This document shows, piece by piece, positions 29,747-39,553 of a stretch of 64,000 nucleotides of DNA; positions within the stretch are counted from its first letter, which is position 1; each line of letters opens with the position of its first letter. This DNA is from Ruegeria sp. R14_0. GTDB lineage: Bacteria > Pseudomonadota > Alphaproteobacteria > Rhodobacterales > Rhodobacteraceae. The notes below the pieces were generated by a model. The model saw only the letters and a list, made by a program, of their open reading frames with translations, had not been told where the DNA came from and made no database searches. A program made the translations under genes and the position numbers. Location: the NCBI RefSeq assembly GCF_017743975.1, contig NZ_JAGHRC010000002.1, forward strand, positions 310,001 through 374,000. The letters run 5' to 3'.

Positions 29747-30856
29747 ATGCTCAACGGAATTCGGATCATAGAAGTCGAGGGCTTGGGACCAGGCCCGTTC
29801 GCCGCGATGCTGCTGGCGGATCTGGGCGCAGATGTCATCACGATCCACCGCAAAGGGCAACACGCTGCACCGGGTATGCCGGAACAATCCGTCTTGGATC
29901 GCGGCAAGCGCTCAATTGATCTGGACCTCAAGGACCCCACCGATCTGGACATAGCCCGCCGCCTGATCGCCTCGGCCGATGCAGTGATCGAGGGGTTCCG
30001 TCCTGGGGTTATGGAGAAGCTGGGTTTGGGTCCTGAGGCTTTCAGGAATTCAAACCCCCAGCTTGTTTATGGTCGCATGACCGGTTGGGGACAGGACAGC
30101 CCGCTTTCTGATACGGCAGGACACGATCTGAACTATATCTCACTGTCCGGCGCCCTGTGGTATTCCTCCGCCCCCGGCCAACCCCCGCAATCACCGGCCA
30201 CGCTGGTCGGCGACATCGGCGGAGGCGCGATGTATCTGGTTGCCGGGGTCCTGGCCGGGATTCTGAACGCGCAAAGAACCGGACAAGGCACTGTCGTTGA
30301 TGCCGCCATTTATGACGGCTCGGCTCATATGATGAACCTGCTGATGAGCCTGCGCCAAAGCGGCAACCTGTCTGAAACACGCGGAGCAAGCCTACTGGAC
30401 GGCCCGCACTGGAGCCGTACCTACCCATGCGCAGATCAGGGATTTGTGTCGGTGCAATGCCTTGAGCCGAAGTTTTATGCCGAGTTCCTGCAAATACTGG
30501 AACTCACTGACGATCCCGATTTTAAAAAGCAATATGTGCCCGCGCTGTGGCCTGCACTCACAAAGCGACTTGAAAAAATCTTTGCGCAGCACCCCCGCGA
30601 CCACTGGGCCGCACTGTTCCAAGGCACCGATGCCTGCGTCGCGCCGGTGCTTACCCCGCAAGAGGCCAAAACCCACCCCATGAACACTACTCGCCAAACC
30701 TGGGTCGACCACGGCGGCGTATTACAAGCAGCAGCCGCGCCACGCTTTTCGAACAACGAATGGCAGCCACAACCTATCCCGCGCCGGGGAGAACACAGAC
30801 AGGACATTCTGGACGAGCTGACCTCAGAGGCAGCACCCGCCCCTTCACCTGGCTAA
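29747..30856 (+). CDS. Class III (CaiB/BaiF) CoA-transferase, alpha-methylacyl-CoA racemase-like
   Basis: 369 residues of the formyl-CoA transferase fold. Begins with the family opening MLNGIRIIEVEGLGPGPFAAMLLADLGADVI, and has GFRPGVMEKLGLG, LVYGRMTGWGQ and HDLNYISLSGAL, the last being typical of alpha-methylacyl-CoA racemases, whose catalytic His/Asp pair lies around HDLNY and GDIGGG. GAAAGGAGG precedes the ATG. A role in branched fatty-acid or bile-acid-type catabolism is inferred only from family. Confidence 0.88.
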   Translation: MLNGIRIIEVEGLGPGPFAAMLLADLGADVITIHRKGQHAAPGMPEQSVLDRGKRSIDLDLKDPTDLDIARRLIASADAVIEGFRPGVMEKLGLGPEAFRNSNPQLVYGRMTGWGQDSPLSDTAGHDLNYISLSGALWYSSAPGQPPQSPATLVGDIGGGAMYLVAGVLAGILNAQRTGQGTVVDAAIYDGSAHMMNLLMSLRQSGNLSETRGASLLDGPHWSRTYPCADQGFVSVQCLEPKFYAEFLQILELTDDPDFKKQYVPALWPALTKRLEKIFAQHPRDHWAALFQGTDACVAPVLTPQEAKTHPMNTTRQTWVDHGGVLQAAAAPRFSNNEWQPQPIPRRGEHRQDILDELTSEAAPAPSPG

Positions 30857-30887
30857 CAATATCCCGGGGTGAATTGGCCGCAGGCCA

Positions 30888-30905
30888 AGAGGGGCTGGCC
30901 CCTCT
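30888..30905. terminator. GC-rich hairpin between CoA-transferase and hemE
   Basis: AGAGGGG and CCCCTCT form a 7-bp perfect stem around a CTGG loop, overlapping the hemE stop codon in the gap between two convergent genes. There is no T-run, so it may act as a weak bidirectional terminator. Confidence 0.4.
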
Positions 30906-31947
30906 ACCCGTCCCGCCACGACCGTACAGTGTCGATCATCAGCTGAACGTTCTCAGGATCGGCATCGGGCGTGATCCCGTGGCCCAGGTTGAAGATATGC
31001 GGCCCGTTTGAGAACGCCTGCACGATGCGCCGCGTCTCATCCACCAGCGCCTGCCCGCCCGTCACCATATGGGACGAAGCCAGGTTACCCTGAACACACC
31101 CGTCCACCTGCACATGCTCGACCGCCCAGTCCGGAGACACAGAATTGTCAAGTGCAACACAATCTACACCAGTGGCCTTGGCAAAGCCGACATATGCGTC
31201 GCCCGCCTCGCGCGGGAACCCGATCACCGGGATGCCGGGATGGCGTTCTTTGATGGCCTGCGTGATCACGCGGCACGGCTCAACGGCATATTTTTGAAAT
31301 GCCTCGCCCTTCAGCGACCCGGCCCAGCTGTCGAAGATTTTCACCACCTCGGCCCCGGCCTTGATCTGAGCCGAGAGGTATTCGATTGTTGCCAACGTGA
31401 TCCGCTCCAGCAGCGCCTCGAAAAGCGCCGTGTCGCCTTCGCGCAGCGCATGGGCGGGCCCCTGATCCGGCGTGCCGCGTCCGGCGATCATATAGGTGGC
31501 CACGGTCCAGGGCGCGCCAGCGAACCCGATCAGGGTGGTCTCGGATGGCAGTTCGCGCGAAAGGATGCGGACCGTTTCGTAAACCGGCGACAAGGTTTCG
31601 TGGATATCCTCAACCGGTTTCAACGCGTCAAAATCAGATTGCTGCGTGATTGTCGACAGCCGTGGCCCCTCGCCCGTCACAAACCACAGATCAGCCCCCA
31701 GCGCCTGTGGCACCAGCAGGATATCGGCAAACAGAATCGCCGCATCGAACCCGTAGCGGCGGATCGGTTGCAGCGTCACTTCGGCGGCCAGTTCGGGGTT
31801 GTAACACAATGACAGGAAATCGCCGGCCTGCGCACGGGTTGCGCGATACTCGGGCAGGTAACGCCCAGCCTGCCGCATCATCCAGATCGGCGGCACATCC
31901 TGCACCTCGCCCGCCAGTGCCCGCAGCAGTTTCTTAGTCTCGGCCAT
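30904..31947 (-). CDS. hemE: Uroporphyrinogen decarboxylase
   Basis: Decarboxylates the four acetates of uroporphyrinogen III to coproporphyrinogen III in haem and bacteriochlorophyll synthesis. 347 residues with the signatures [16 protein letters not shown] (about 18-33), [14 protein letters not shown] and [19 protein letters not shown] at 31,947 ([14 protein letters not shown]) follows GGGGACAAAG; a longer in-frame start is not conserved. Divergent from hemC with 107 bp between the starts. Confidence 0.97.
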   Translation of the reverse strand: MAETKKLLRALAGEVQDVPPIWMMRQAGRYLPEYRATRAQAGDFLSLCYNPELAAEVTLQPIRRYGFDAAILFADILLVPQALGADLWFVTGEGPRLSTITQQSDFDALKPVEDIHETLSPVYETVRILSRELPSETTLIGFAGAPWTVATYMIAGRGTPDQGPAHALREGDTALFEALLERITLATIEYLSAQIKAGAEVVKIFDSWAGSLKGEAFQKYAVEPCRVITQAIKERHPGIPVIGFPREAGDAYVGFAKATGVDCVALDNSVSPDWAVEHVQVDGCVQGNLASSHMVTGGQALVDETRRIVQAFSNGPHIFNLGHGITPDADPENVQLMIDTVRSWRDG

Positions 31948-32054
31948 CTTTGTCCCCAATCGTCTGGTTTGTCGCAACGGGTCGTGCCTCAGTGGCAATT
32001 TGTCAAGCTCTGCCCCCATTGTCAGGGCAATGTGACGCGACTAAAGCTGTGCGT

Positions 32055-33023
32055 ATGACACTGACCCTGCCAACCCCCGCATCACCTCTCAAGATCGGCA
32101 CGCGTGGCTCACCACTGGCGCTTGCACAAGCCTACGAAACCCGCGAACGGCTGGGCAAAGCCTTTGATCTGCCCAACGAGGCGTTCGAGATCGTGGTGAT
32201 CAAAACCACCGGCGACAACCGCGCCATGATCGATGCGGATCGACCGTTGAAAGAGATTGGCAATAAGGGTCTGTTCACCAAGGAAATCGAAGAGGCACTG
32301 CTGAACGGCGATATCGACATCGCGGTGCACTCCACCAAGGATATGCCCGTCGAACAACCCGGCGGGCTGGTACTGGACACGTTCCTGCCACGCGAAGACG
32401 TGCGGGACGCGTTTATCTCACCCAGTCTCAGCTCGATCCATGACCTAGCCCAAGGGTCCGTGGTGGGCACGTCATCACTGCGGCGGCGGGCGCAGTTGCT
32501 GAACCGCCGACCCGATCTGAACGTAGTTGAATTCAGGGGTAACGTGCAGACGCGCCTGAAAAAGCTGTCCGACGGCGTGGCCGACTGCACCTTTTTGGCC
32601 ATGGCCGGTATCCGTCGCCTGAATATGGGCGAGGTTCCCGCCACCGCCATTTCAACCGAGGATATGCTGCCCGCCATCGCACAGGGTACAATCGGCATCG
32701 AACGCCGCAGCGAGGATTCCCGCGCGGGTGAAATGCTCGAAGCCATTCACCATGCCGAAACCGGACAGCGACTGGCTGCCGAACGGGCATTGCTGGCGGC
32801 ATTAGACGGGTCGTGCGAAACGCCTATCGCGGGTCTGGCCGAGATACAGGATGGCCAACTGCGCCTGCGCGGGGAAGTGCTGCGCCCCGACGGGTCAGAG
32901 GCAATCGCCGAAGACGTCACAGGTGCCATCGCTGACGGGGCAGACATGGGCCGCGCCCTGGCAGAATCCCTTCTAAAGCAGGCCGGTCCAGGTTTTTTGA
33001 CTGGAGAAACTAAAAAAGTTTAA
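32055..33023 (+). CDS. hemC: Hydroxymethylbilane synthase (porphobilinogen deaminase)
   Basis: Polymerises four porphobilinogens into hydroxymethylbilane. 322 residues. The dipyrromethane cofactor attaches to Cys254 in LDGSCETPIAG; IGTRGSPLALAQA, AVHSTKDMP and GTSSLRRRAQ are all intact. ATG at 32,055 is the start that fits the family. Its product is converted in one step to the HemE substrate, and the two genes share a short divergent promoter region. Confidence 0.97.
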   Translation: MTLTLPTPASPLKIGTRGSPLALAQAYETRERLGKAFDLPNEAFEIVVIKTTGDNRAMIDADRPLKEIGNKGLFTKEIEEALLNGDIDIAVHSTKDMPVEQPGGLVLDTFLPREDVRDAFISPSLSSIHDLAQGSVVGTSSLRRRAQLLNRRPDLNVVEFRGNVQTRLKKLSDGVADCTFLAMAGIRRLNMGEVPATAISTEDMLPAIAQGTIGIERRSEDSRAGEMLEAIHHAETGQRLAAERALLAALDGSCETPIAGLAEIQDGQLRLRGEVLRPDGSEAIAEDVTGAIADGADMGRALAESLLKQAGPGFLTGETKKV

Positions 33024-33226
33024 GAAAAGTGAACTACTTCACTGAGGCCGCGGTTCGAATAAGGCATAACTGTGTCATACCGATTGAGAAGTCGGGACGG
33101 TCTCGAAAAAGTCGAAAGTTTTTTTAGTCCGTTCTTTTTTTAAGTGGTATTCGAGGGGGCGAGGCCCCATCCCGAGTTCCAATCAGTTAGGGCCGTTGTC
33201 TGAGATGACAGCGGCCCGCTTAGTCG
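33024..33226. other. hemC downstream region with T-rich run
   Basis: No gene seen. Immediately after hemC a 6-bp stem (AGTGAA/TTCACT) occurs. Further on, two T-runs near 33,118-33,142 follow a possible CGGGAC/GTCCG stem and could end hemC transcription. A GGGGC-GAG-GCCCC hairpin near 33,157 lies closer to the aminotransferase stop. None is decisive. Confidence 0.35.
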
Positions 33227-34504
33227 TTAGACCTCACTAATCGCCTGAACCGCTTTTTCGACGGCCAGTCGCGTGTGCTCCAGATCGGCTGCCGTGACCG
33301 CCAACGAGGGGTAAACCTTGCCCGGCGCTTTGAAAACGCCATTTGCACGCAAGGTCGCGTTGTAGAGCGCGCCGCGCTGCGGATCGTCATGCTGCGCGCT
33401 GCGATAGTCGCGGCAGTCCACGTCGGTGAAGTAGACATCAAACAGAGTCTCATCGCCACAGATCCGATGCGGGATTCCCGCCTGTGTCAGCGCATCCACC
33501 TGCATTTTTTGCAACTCAGCCCCGATTTCGCGCAGGCGGTCATACATGCCCTCGCGCCCCAGAACCTCCATCGTCTTCAATCCCGCGACCGAGGCGACGG
33601 GATTGCCTGACAACGTCCCCAACTGCATCAGCCAACCTTCTTCGCCAACTTGCGCCTTGTCGAAATGCTTCATGATCTCGGTGCTTGCGCCCAGCGCGGC
33701 CAGAGGGAAGCCTCCGCCAATGATTTTGCCAAGCGTACAGATATCAGGTGTCACCCCATATCGTTCCTGCGCACCGCCAAACGCCAGGCGGAACCCAGTG
33801 ACGATTTCATCAAAAATCAACAGGACATTGTGTTTGTTGCATAGATCACGCAATCCCTGCAGGTATCCGGGCAACGGCGGGACGATCCGTTGCAAGGGTT
33901 CGACCATGATGGCGGCGATGTCGTCATGCTCGTTCAGCAGGTTTTCCACTGCCTCCAGATCATTGTACGGCGCGACCAGCATCTGCTCGGCCACGCTGTC
34001 GGGGATACCGGCGCTGTCCGGTACGGCCTGTGGGAAGTTCACACGGCGACTTGGGGCAAGGCTCATCTGCGCCTCGGCGCTCATGCCGTGATACCCGCCC
34101 TCGAACTTCAAAATCTTGTCTCGGCCTGTATAGGCGCGCGCCAGGCGAATGGCGTACATATCCGCTTCGCCACCCGATGCGACAAAGCGGACTTGTTCGC
34201 AGCAGGGAACCGCATCCACAATGGCTTCGGCCAGCTCTATGCCATGCGCGTTGTTGGCAAAGAAAGTCATGCCTTTGGGCAATTGCTCCAACACGGCCTC
34301 CATCACCTCGGGGTGGCCATGGCCCAGCAGCATCGGACCTGAGCCAATCAGGTAATCCACATACTCATTGCCGTCCTCATCCCAAACGCGACTGCCATCG
34401 CCGCGCGCGATGATGACTCCGGGATCGAAATTGCCGAATCCGCCGGCGGGCAAAACCGCGTTTGCGCGATCGATCCATTCGGATTGGGTGTTGATTTTCA
34501 GCAT
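33227..34504 (-). CDS. Class III PLP aminotransferase (GSA aminomutase-like)
   Basis: 425 residues of the aspartate-aminotransferase-fold class III group. PLP lysine is K260 in CTLGKIIGGGFPLAAL; LIFDEIVTGFR and SGGEADMYAIRLARAYTGRDKILKFEGGYHG are typical of glutamate-1-semialdehyde aminomutase-like proteins. Alphaproteobacteria make ALA through HemA, so this protein is more likely an aminotransferase of another substrate despite its nearness to hemC. ATG at 34,504 is used; an upstream start adds 18 residues. Confidence 0.85.
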   Translation of the reverse strand: MLKINTQSEWIDRANAVLPAGGFGNFDPGVIIARGDGSRVWDEDGNEYVDYLIGSGPMLLGHGHPEVMEAVLEQLPKGMTFFANNAHGIELAEAIVDAVPCCEQVRFVASGGEADMYAIRLARAYTGRDKILKFEGGYHGMSAEAQMSLAPSRRVNFPQAVPDSAGIPDSVAEQMLVAPYNDLEAVENLLNEHDDIAAIMVEPLQRIVPPLPGYLQGLRDLCNKHNVLLIFDEIVTGFRLAFGGAQERYGVTPDICTLGKIIGGGFPLAALGASTEIMKHFDKAQVGEEGWLMQLGTLSGNPVASVAGLKTMEVLGREGMYDRLREIGAELQKMQVDALTQAGIPHRICGDETLFDVYFTDVDCRDYRSAQHDDPQRGALYNATLRANGVFKAPGKVYPSLAVTAADLEHTRLAVEKAVQAISEV

Positions 34505-34922
34505 CTCAAACGATCTCCAGTAGTGGTGAGACAAGAACATCCGGGTCTGGTCTAACACCTAAACCCGGACCGTCTGGTGGAGCAATCCGTCAATTTCCAC
34601 GGTTTCGCACCTCTGGGCAGATGCACGGTGACACTCAGGATGACAGGTCACAGGCAATCATCAAGGACCCATGCAGAGGCGAAATGCCAAACCCAACGAC
34701 GCGGCCACGACGAACCCCGCGTGTACTCGGCGCAGATCTCGCCCCCCCGAAGTGGACGGTCAAACCGGTATCCGCCTCGAGCCAAAAGGTAAGAAAGGTC
34801 ACGGTCTCACAGGTCTTGCCGTCGAGCAGTTGATAGCTTTCATGACTGGTGCGATCGACGGATCAGAGCACTGTTTTGGTTGCCTTCATAGCCGTGCCCA
34901 CCCATAGCGGGGGCCGACCCGC
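34505..34922. other. 418-bp stretch without a recognised gene
   Basis: Between the aminotransferase start and the membrane-protein stop. Short open frames on the plus strand have skewed Arg/Thr/Pro composition and no ribosome-binding site worth noting. No repeat, RNA or operator was recognised. Confidence 0.4.
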
Positions 34923-35309
34923 TTAGGTCCGCCGACGCAAATTCACCGGACCTCCTGTGAGCAGTTTCCACAGTGTATAGACCGCCCAAACCCAACCTGC
35001 CACGGCAACGATCAGCCAACCGACGACAAACAAGCTAGCGCCACCGTCAACCGCGGAAAAGGTCGAAACGGCCATAAGGATGCCTGCAGACCACGCGATC
35101 AGCCAGCCAGTGAGAAACACGGAATAAAACAGTCGCATCCCGGGCGACATGTCGCTTTTCTTGTTCTCGCTGTGATCTGCGTCAAGCTGGAGCGTCGGTG
35201 CCAGTTGATTGCCAAAGGTCGACTCTGTGTCTTTTGGTTTTCGCATCCGTCCGATGACCAAACCGGCGCACAGGGTGACAATCGCCACGATCACATGTGA
35301 AGCCCCCAT
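34923..35309 (-). CDS. Small multi-pass membrane protein of unknown function
   Basis: 128 residues with three hydrophobic helices: about 4-20, 62-82 and 90-113, ending in LLTGGPVNLRRRT. Unrecognised. The start has GGAGAGGAGAC just upstream. Its promoter region holds a perfect 14-bp palindrome, so it may be regulated separately from the DMSP operon upstream. Confidence 0.65.
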   Translation of the reverse strand: MGASHVIVAIVTLCAGLVIGRMRKPKDTESTFGNQLAPTLQLDADHSENKKSDMSPGMRLFYSVFLTGWLIAWSAGILMAVSTFSAVDGGASLFVVGWLIVAVAGWVWAVYTLWKLLTGGPVNLRRRT

Positions 35310-35326
35310 GTCTCCTCTCCGGTTTT

Positions 35327-35340
35327 TTGTTATATAACAA
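35327..35340. promoter_or_regulatory. 14-bp perfect palindrome upstream of small membrane gene
   Basis: TTGTTATATAACAA, 18 bp upstream of the ATG at 35,309 and overlapping AT-rich sequence that could supply a -10 element. The TTGT-N6-ACAA shape suits a dimeric repressor; the protein is not known. Confidence 0.45.
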
Positions 35341-35372
35341 ATATATAAGGAGGCTTCAGCGAGACCTTAAGA

Positions 35373-35398
35373 ATTCGGCATACAAATGTATGCCGAAT
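35373..35398. promoter_or_regulatory. 26-bp palindrome at the end of the dddQ operon
   Basis: Two perfect 12-bp arms (left arm ATTCGGCATACA) around AA, 7 bp past the last stop codon of the operon. As RNA it is a strong hairpin without a good U-run, so it may be a terminator. Its centre, TACAAATGTA, also matches the direct repeats at the regulator end of the operon, so an operator is an alternative. Confidence 0.55.
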
Positions 35399-35405
35399 GA
35401 AGACA

Positions 35406-36515
35406 TCACGCCCTGTACTCCGCCACCGGATCGCCCAGTGCATCTTCGTCGGGGTGAACGCCAAGGCCGGGCGTTTCCGGCAGGTGCAGGTGACCGTCGA
35501 TATTGCGCGGGCCGCGCCCGCCCGCGATATCAACTGTAATCATATCCTGACAGGCCCAGACTGCGTGGCAATTGTCATCCGGAATGGTGGCCGCCAGATG
35601 CAGAGCCTCGGTATCGGCCAGAACGGTGCCACCGGTCGCCATGACAAACATGTCGATCCCATGCGCCAAAGCAATATCGCGCATGCGCGCCGCCTTGGTC
35701 AGGCCACCGACGCGGTTTAGTTTGATCCCGAAAACCTCGGCCAGCCCGTCACGCGCGATGCGGGCCGCATCCTGCAAGGTTACAAGGCTTTCATCGACGG
35801 AAACGGGCGAAGAATGGCGGTTTGCGATGGCGGCAATGTCGTCCAATGTCTCGCCCGGCTGTTCGAACATCACGTTGAGGTCCTCACAGGCGCTCATGAC
35901 CCGCAGGGCCTGTTGCCGGGTCCAGCCACGGTTAACATCATACAGGACGATCTCACCGGGACGCCTGATACTTTCCACATCGCGGACGCGGGCAATGTCG
36001 CGTTCGACGTCGCCGCCGATCTTGACCGAATGCGCGACGTAGCCACGGCTGCGATAACGCTCCATCACTTCGCGGGTTTCTTCCGCGGTTTTTGCTCCAA
36101 CAGAAGACGCAATCGGGCGCGGCGTGCGCGACCCGCCACCCATGAGATCGGCAATCGGCAAACCCGCCGCTTTTCCCGCGATATCCCAGCAGGCCATGTC
36201 GATGGGGCTTTTGGCGTAAAGATGCCCGGGCAGCGCAATGTCCATGGCGCGTTCGACATCCAGTACACGGCGCGGGTCGAGGCCCAGAATGAACGGGGCC
36301 ATCGTTTCGATCCCGGCCCGGATACCCGGCCCATGCGCCGGGACATATGTGTGACCCCATGGGGTTCCTTCGCCCCAGCCGGTCAGCTCGGCATCCGTCT
36401 CGACCTTAACGAGGGTCGCGTCGAGGGTCTCAAACTTGAGCCGTCCACCGGACAGCCAGTAGGGATGCTCTAAAGGCAGGTCGACATGATAGACCGAGAT
36501 TCGGGTAATTTTCAT
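35406..36515 (-). CDS. Enolase-superfamily protein (MR/MLE subgroup), paralogue A
   Basis: 369 residues, last gene of the DMSP-related operon. Active-site residues line up with the MLE/HpbD pattern: Lys165 in SVKIGG and Lys265 in GIKLNRVGG as acid/base pair, and metal ligands Asp193, Glu218 and Asp241/Glu242. It could be a racemase, epimerase or dehydratase of a carboxylate; 4-hydroxyproline-betaine epimerase (HpbD) has the same lysine pair. The start overlaps the cupin stop as ATGA. It has the same residue numbering as paralogue B, so the two arose by duplication. Confidence 0.88.
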   Translation of the reverse strand: MKITRISVYHVDLPLEHPYWLSGGRLKFETLDATLVKVETDAELTGWGEGTPWGHTYVPAHGPGIRAGIETMAPFILGLDPRRVLDVERAMDIALPGHLYAKSPIDMACWDIAGKAAGLPIADLMGGGSRTPRPIASSVGAKTAEETREVMERYRSRGYVAHSVKIGGDVERDIARVRDVESIRRPGEIVLYDVNRGWTRQQALRVMSACEDLNVMFEQPGETLDDIAAIANRHSSPVSVDESLVTLQDAARIARDGLAEVFGIKLNRVGGLTKAARMRDIALAHGIDMFVMATGGTVLADTEALHLAATIPDDNCHAVWACQDMITVDIAGGRGPRNIDGHLHLPETPGLGVHPDEDALGDPVAEYRA

Positions 36516-36796
36516 TTCAGTTCCACTTCTACAAAGGACATCGGCGCGTCCCCGGCATTGATTACGTTGTGCTCGACGCCCTCGTCACGGCGATAGGCGG
36601 TTCCAGCAGGAACCGTCACTTCGTTGACAGAACCGTCGGGCAGTTCCAGCCGCGTGTGGCAATCGGTAACGGCTGTGATGACGTAATCCATTGCGTGACG
36701 ATGCCATCCCGTTTCGGCATCCGGCGCAAAGTCAAATCGGGTCACCCGAACGCGGGCGTCATCGATTATCTGGGTTGCAACGGCTTGCGGTCTCAT
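36512..36796 (-). CDS. Small single-domain cupin (BauB-like)
   Basis: 94 residues forming one cupin barrel. Metal-binding motif 1 is reduced, GWHRHAMDYVITAV, and motif 2 is GVEHNVINAGDAP; two or three His could still bind a metal. The closest match I recognise is the BauB-type cupin of beta-alanine catabolism. Overlaps both neighbours by 4 bp, so it is a coupled operon member. Confidence 0.8.
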   Translation of the reverse strand: MRPQAVATQIIDDARVRVTRFDFAPDAETGWHRHAMDYVITAVTDCHTRLELPDGSVNEVTVPAGTAYRRDEGVEHNVINAGDAPMSFVEVELK

Positions 36797-37899
36797 AGGC
36801 GGAACTCCTCAATCGGCGCACCGAGGCTTTCGAAATCGGGTGTAACGCCCAGTCCTGGTGCATCCGAGGCATAAAGCTTGCCATCCCGCGACATTGGCCC
36901 GCCGTTTCCGGTCGAACAGGTGTTGTAGTTCATAAGGTCGGTCGTGTTTTGCAGATAGTCTGGCGGTGTCGAGGCCGCGAAATGCGCAACAACCGACGAG
37001 GTAATCTCACCACCCCAAGTATCCTCACTGACAACGGGAATCCGGTTTTCGACCAGATAGTCCCGCACGCGCCGCGCCTTGCTTAGCCCCCCAAGGTTCG
37101 AGATTTTCAGGCAGCAGATCTCGGCTCCGCGATCCGCGACGATCCTTTGGGCCATGTGTATACCGGTGATGCATTCATCCAGTTTCATCGGCTGTTCGGC
37201 CACACGGCGAACCTGCTGGCATTCCTCATAGGTGCGGCAGGGTTGTTCCAGAATGAAATCCAGATCGCGGGTGGCCCGCGCAACCCGGATCGCGTTGTCG
37301 ACGCGCCAGCCCTGATTGGCATCCGCCATCGCCTTTTCGCCGGGTTGCAACAAAGGCACCGTGGTGCGGATACGGTCGATATCCGTCGCCCAGTCACTGC
37401 CCACCTTGACCTGGAACTGGCGATAACCCTGTTCCCGGTAGACATTCATCTCGGCCACGGTTTCGTCCACTGCCTTCTGCGGTGCGACGCGATACATCGG
37501 GGCACCATCTGTCAGCTTGCCGCCCAGCAACATCCAGACGGGCTGATCGCACGCCTTGCCCAATATGTCCCAGCATGCAGCGTCGAACGGGGCTTTTGCG
37601 TATCCGTGGCCTTGGACCAAATGGTCCAACAACTGCTCGATGCGACCCACCTGCCGCGGGTCTTCGCCTAAAAGTTTCGGGGCCACCAATCGGGCGAGCG
37701 CAACCACACCCTCGGAATGCGCCACCATGTAGTTCTCGCCGCAGGGCGTGAACTCTCCGCATCCCTGAAGGCCGGCATCCGTGTCGATCACAACGACGGA
37801 TGCGGTGGCCGTTTCAATCGCGTTTCCCGCACCCCAGACATAGGCACCGCCAACATAGGGCAAGCCCGTTTGATATACGCGAATCCGAGTGATCTTCAT
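36793..37899 (-). CDS. Enolase-superfamily protein (MR/MLE subgroup), paralogue B
   Basis: 368 residues. Lys165 in FQVKVGSD and Lys265 in CLKISNLGG form the expected acid/base pair; Asp193 (MADANQGW), Glu218 (LEQP) and Asp241/Glu242 (KLDECI) bind Mg. It resembles hydroxyproline-betaine epimerase and cis-3-hydroxyproline dehydratase types. ATG at 37,899 overlaps the dddQ stop. Clearly paralogous to the gene at 35,406 but diverged, so probably a different substrate or stereochemistry. Confidence 0.88.
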   Translation of the reverse strand: MKITRIRVYQTGLPYVGGAYVWGAGNAIETATASVVVIDTDAGLQGCGEFTPCGENYMVAHSEGVVALARLVAPKLLGEDPRQVGRIEQLLDHLVQGHGYAKAPFDAACWDILGKACDQPVWMLLGGKLTDGAPMYRVAPQKAVDETVAEMNVYREQGYRQFQVKVGSDWATDIDRIRTTVPLLQPGEKAMADANQGWRVDNAIRVARATRDLDFILEQPCRTYEECQQVRRVAEQPMKLDECITGIHMAQRIVADRGAEICCLKISNLGGLSKARRVRDYLVENRIPVVSEDTWGGEITSSVVAHFAASTPPDYLQNTTDLMNYNTCSTGNGGPMSRDGKLYASDAPGLGVTPDFESLGAPIEEFRL

Positions 37900-38474
37900 G
37901 CCGCATCCATCCGTGGCAGATCCGCCAACCCCTCGCCCCGCCAAAGAACAAAAGTCAGGATCGGTTGATCAGTTGTGGTCATGGCATGGCTTTGCCAGCT
38001 GTCGTGTTGGTGTGTCTCGTTCGAGCCGACAAACCGTTCTTCCCCTTCGGTGCGAAAGATCGCGCCCCCGGCCAGGGTCAGATACAACTCTTCGGCCTGA
38101 TGGCTGTGCCAGTCATAGTTCAGTCCCTCACCCCAATAGGCGACGTAGCCACGCAATTGGGTCGAGTGGAAATGGCCGGTCGGGCCAAACAACTCGTAAT
38201 ACCCATAGCGGCTCAGGAAATCGGCACCGACTTCTTCTTCGGAATAGGTTTGCTTCCAGTGGGCCAAATGGGCGCTGGCCTGGATCGCATCCGCCAACGC
38301 CTGGGTCGCGGCGTCCGGTGAGAATTCGGTTTGCTGCACCAACGCCATCGCCGGAATCGCGTTCGCAGCCAAATCAGTTGGTTCCAGATCGTCAGGCCAT
38401 GCGCCAAAGGCTGAAAGCGCGGGGTGTGACTGATGTAGGTGCCGGGCGGCCTGAAGGACGGCATCCAGCGTCAT
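37896..38474 (-). CDS. dddQ: DMSP lyase DddQ (cupin)
   Basis: Cleaves dimethylsulfoniopropionate to dimethyl sulfide and acrylate. 192 residues, single C-terminal cupin. The residues reported as the zinc site and catalytic tyrosine of Ruegeria DddQ fall at identical numbers here: His125, Glu129, Tyr131 and His163, with Tyr120 also present ([21 protein letters not shown]). One His of the classical HHH triplet is Ser124. ATG overlaps the alcohol dehydrogenase stop. Numbering agreement is from memory of the published structure, so activity is inferred. Confidence 0.85.
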   Translation of the reverse strand: MTLDAVLQAARHLHQSHPALSAFGAWPDDLEPTDLAANAIPAMALVQQTEFSPDAATQALADAIQASAHLAHWKQTYSEEEVGADFLSRYGYYELFGPTGHFHSTQLRGYVAYWGEGLNYDWHSHQAEELYLTLAGGAIFRTEGEERFVGSNETHQHDSWQSHAMTTTDQPILTFVLWRGEGLADLPRMDAA

Positions 38475-39553
38475 GGGATCACCACGATGTTGCCGGTGTG
38501 CTGTTTGGCGATAAAGGCGGCCTGAGCCTCGCGCAGGTCCTCCAAGGGATAGGTCGCGGCAAGCGCAGGCTTGATTTCGCCGGCCTCGATATACGTCACG
38601 AGGTTCCGCATGACCTGCGGGTCGATCACGGTCGAGCCGGTGAACGTCAGATCACGCAGGTAGAATGTACGAAGGTCGAACTCGACCATTGGCCCGGCAA
38701 TCGCGCCCGAGCATGTATAGCGCCCGCCGCGTTCCATTATGTCGATCAGGTGCGGCCAGTAAGGGCCACCCACCACATCCGCAACGACCGTGACCTTTTC
38801 ATCGCCCAGAGAAGCGCGCAGGTTTTCAGGCGCGCGGGGCAGGATCTTGTCCGGCCCCAGTTTGGCCACATCCGCGTGCTTCGCCTCGGACGCCATGGCA
38901 ATCACCCGGGCACCGCGTCGATTGGCCAGTTGCACCAACGCGCCACCGACGCCGCCTGATGCGCCCGGAACCAGAACGGTGTCCTTGTCGGTCACATTGG
39001 CGCGGGTCAGCATGCCCTCGGCCGTGGAGTACGAGCACGAGAACGTCGCAAGTTCCGCATCCGAAAGCTCCGAAGTGATCGGAACGGCGTTCACCGCAAG
39101 CGTTGTTGAATACTCGGCAAATCCACCGTCCCGCTCGGACCCGAAATAACCGGTCTTGTCCATGTTGTCCGGATCGGCGGGATCGCGCAGCCAGCCATCG
39201 GTGATAACACGCTCACCAATCCGCGCAGGATCGACACCGTCGCCGACAGCAACGATTTCACCGCAGATATCGGCCCCTTGTATGCGTGGGAAGGTGATCG
39301 GCGCGCCGCCCCAGGTTGGATCGTCCTCGCCCACTTCCTCAAACGCACCTCCGGTCGTCGCGTCAGTGACCGTCTTGGAGTACCAGCCGGACCGCGTGTT
39401 AACGTCAGTGTTGTTCAGACCACAGGCTGCGACCTTGATCAGAACCTCACCGGCGGCGGGTTCAGGGCGCGGCCAATCTTGATGCAACACCATCTGCTCC
39501 AGACCTCCATGGCCCATCGTGACCATAGCTTTCATTGTGTCGGGTAAGCTCAT
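38471..39553 (-). CDS. Zinc-type alcohol dehydrogenase / quinone-oxidoreductase family protein
   Basis: 360-residue MDR protein. GroES-like N-terminal domain with [15 protein letters not shown], and an NAD(P)-binding Rossmann motif [16 protein letters not shown]. The catalytic-zinc Cys/His set is incomplete, as in quinone-oxidoreductase and acryloyl-CoA-reductase-type members. A role in acrylate or 3-hydroxypropionate metabolism is plausible next to dddQ but is inference. First intact gene of the five-gene operon; its ATG overlaps the stop of a decayed gene as TAATG. Confidence 0.88.
   Translation of the reverse strand: MSLPDTMKAMVTMGHGGLEQMVLHQDWPRPEPAAGEVLIKVAACGLNNTDVNTRSGWYSKTVTDATTGGAFEEVGEDDPTWGGAPITFPRIQGADICGEIVAVGDGVDPARIGERVITDGWLRDPADPDNMDKTGYFGSERDGGFAEYSTTLAVNAVPITSELSDAELATFSCSYSTAEGMLTRANVTDKDTVLVPGASGGVGGALVQLANRRGARVIAMASEAKHADVAKLGPDKILPRAPENLRASLGDEKVTVVADVVGGPYWPHLIDIMERGGRYTCSGAIAGPMVEFDLRTFYLRDLTFTGSTVIDPQVMRNLVTYIEAGEIKPALAATYPLEDLREAQAAFIAKQHTGNIVVIP

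Noticed and set aside
33227..34504. Calling the aminotransferase HemL because it is near hemC
   Set aside because: Alphaproteobacteria normally make ALA through HemA; proximity alone does not support a haem role.
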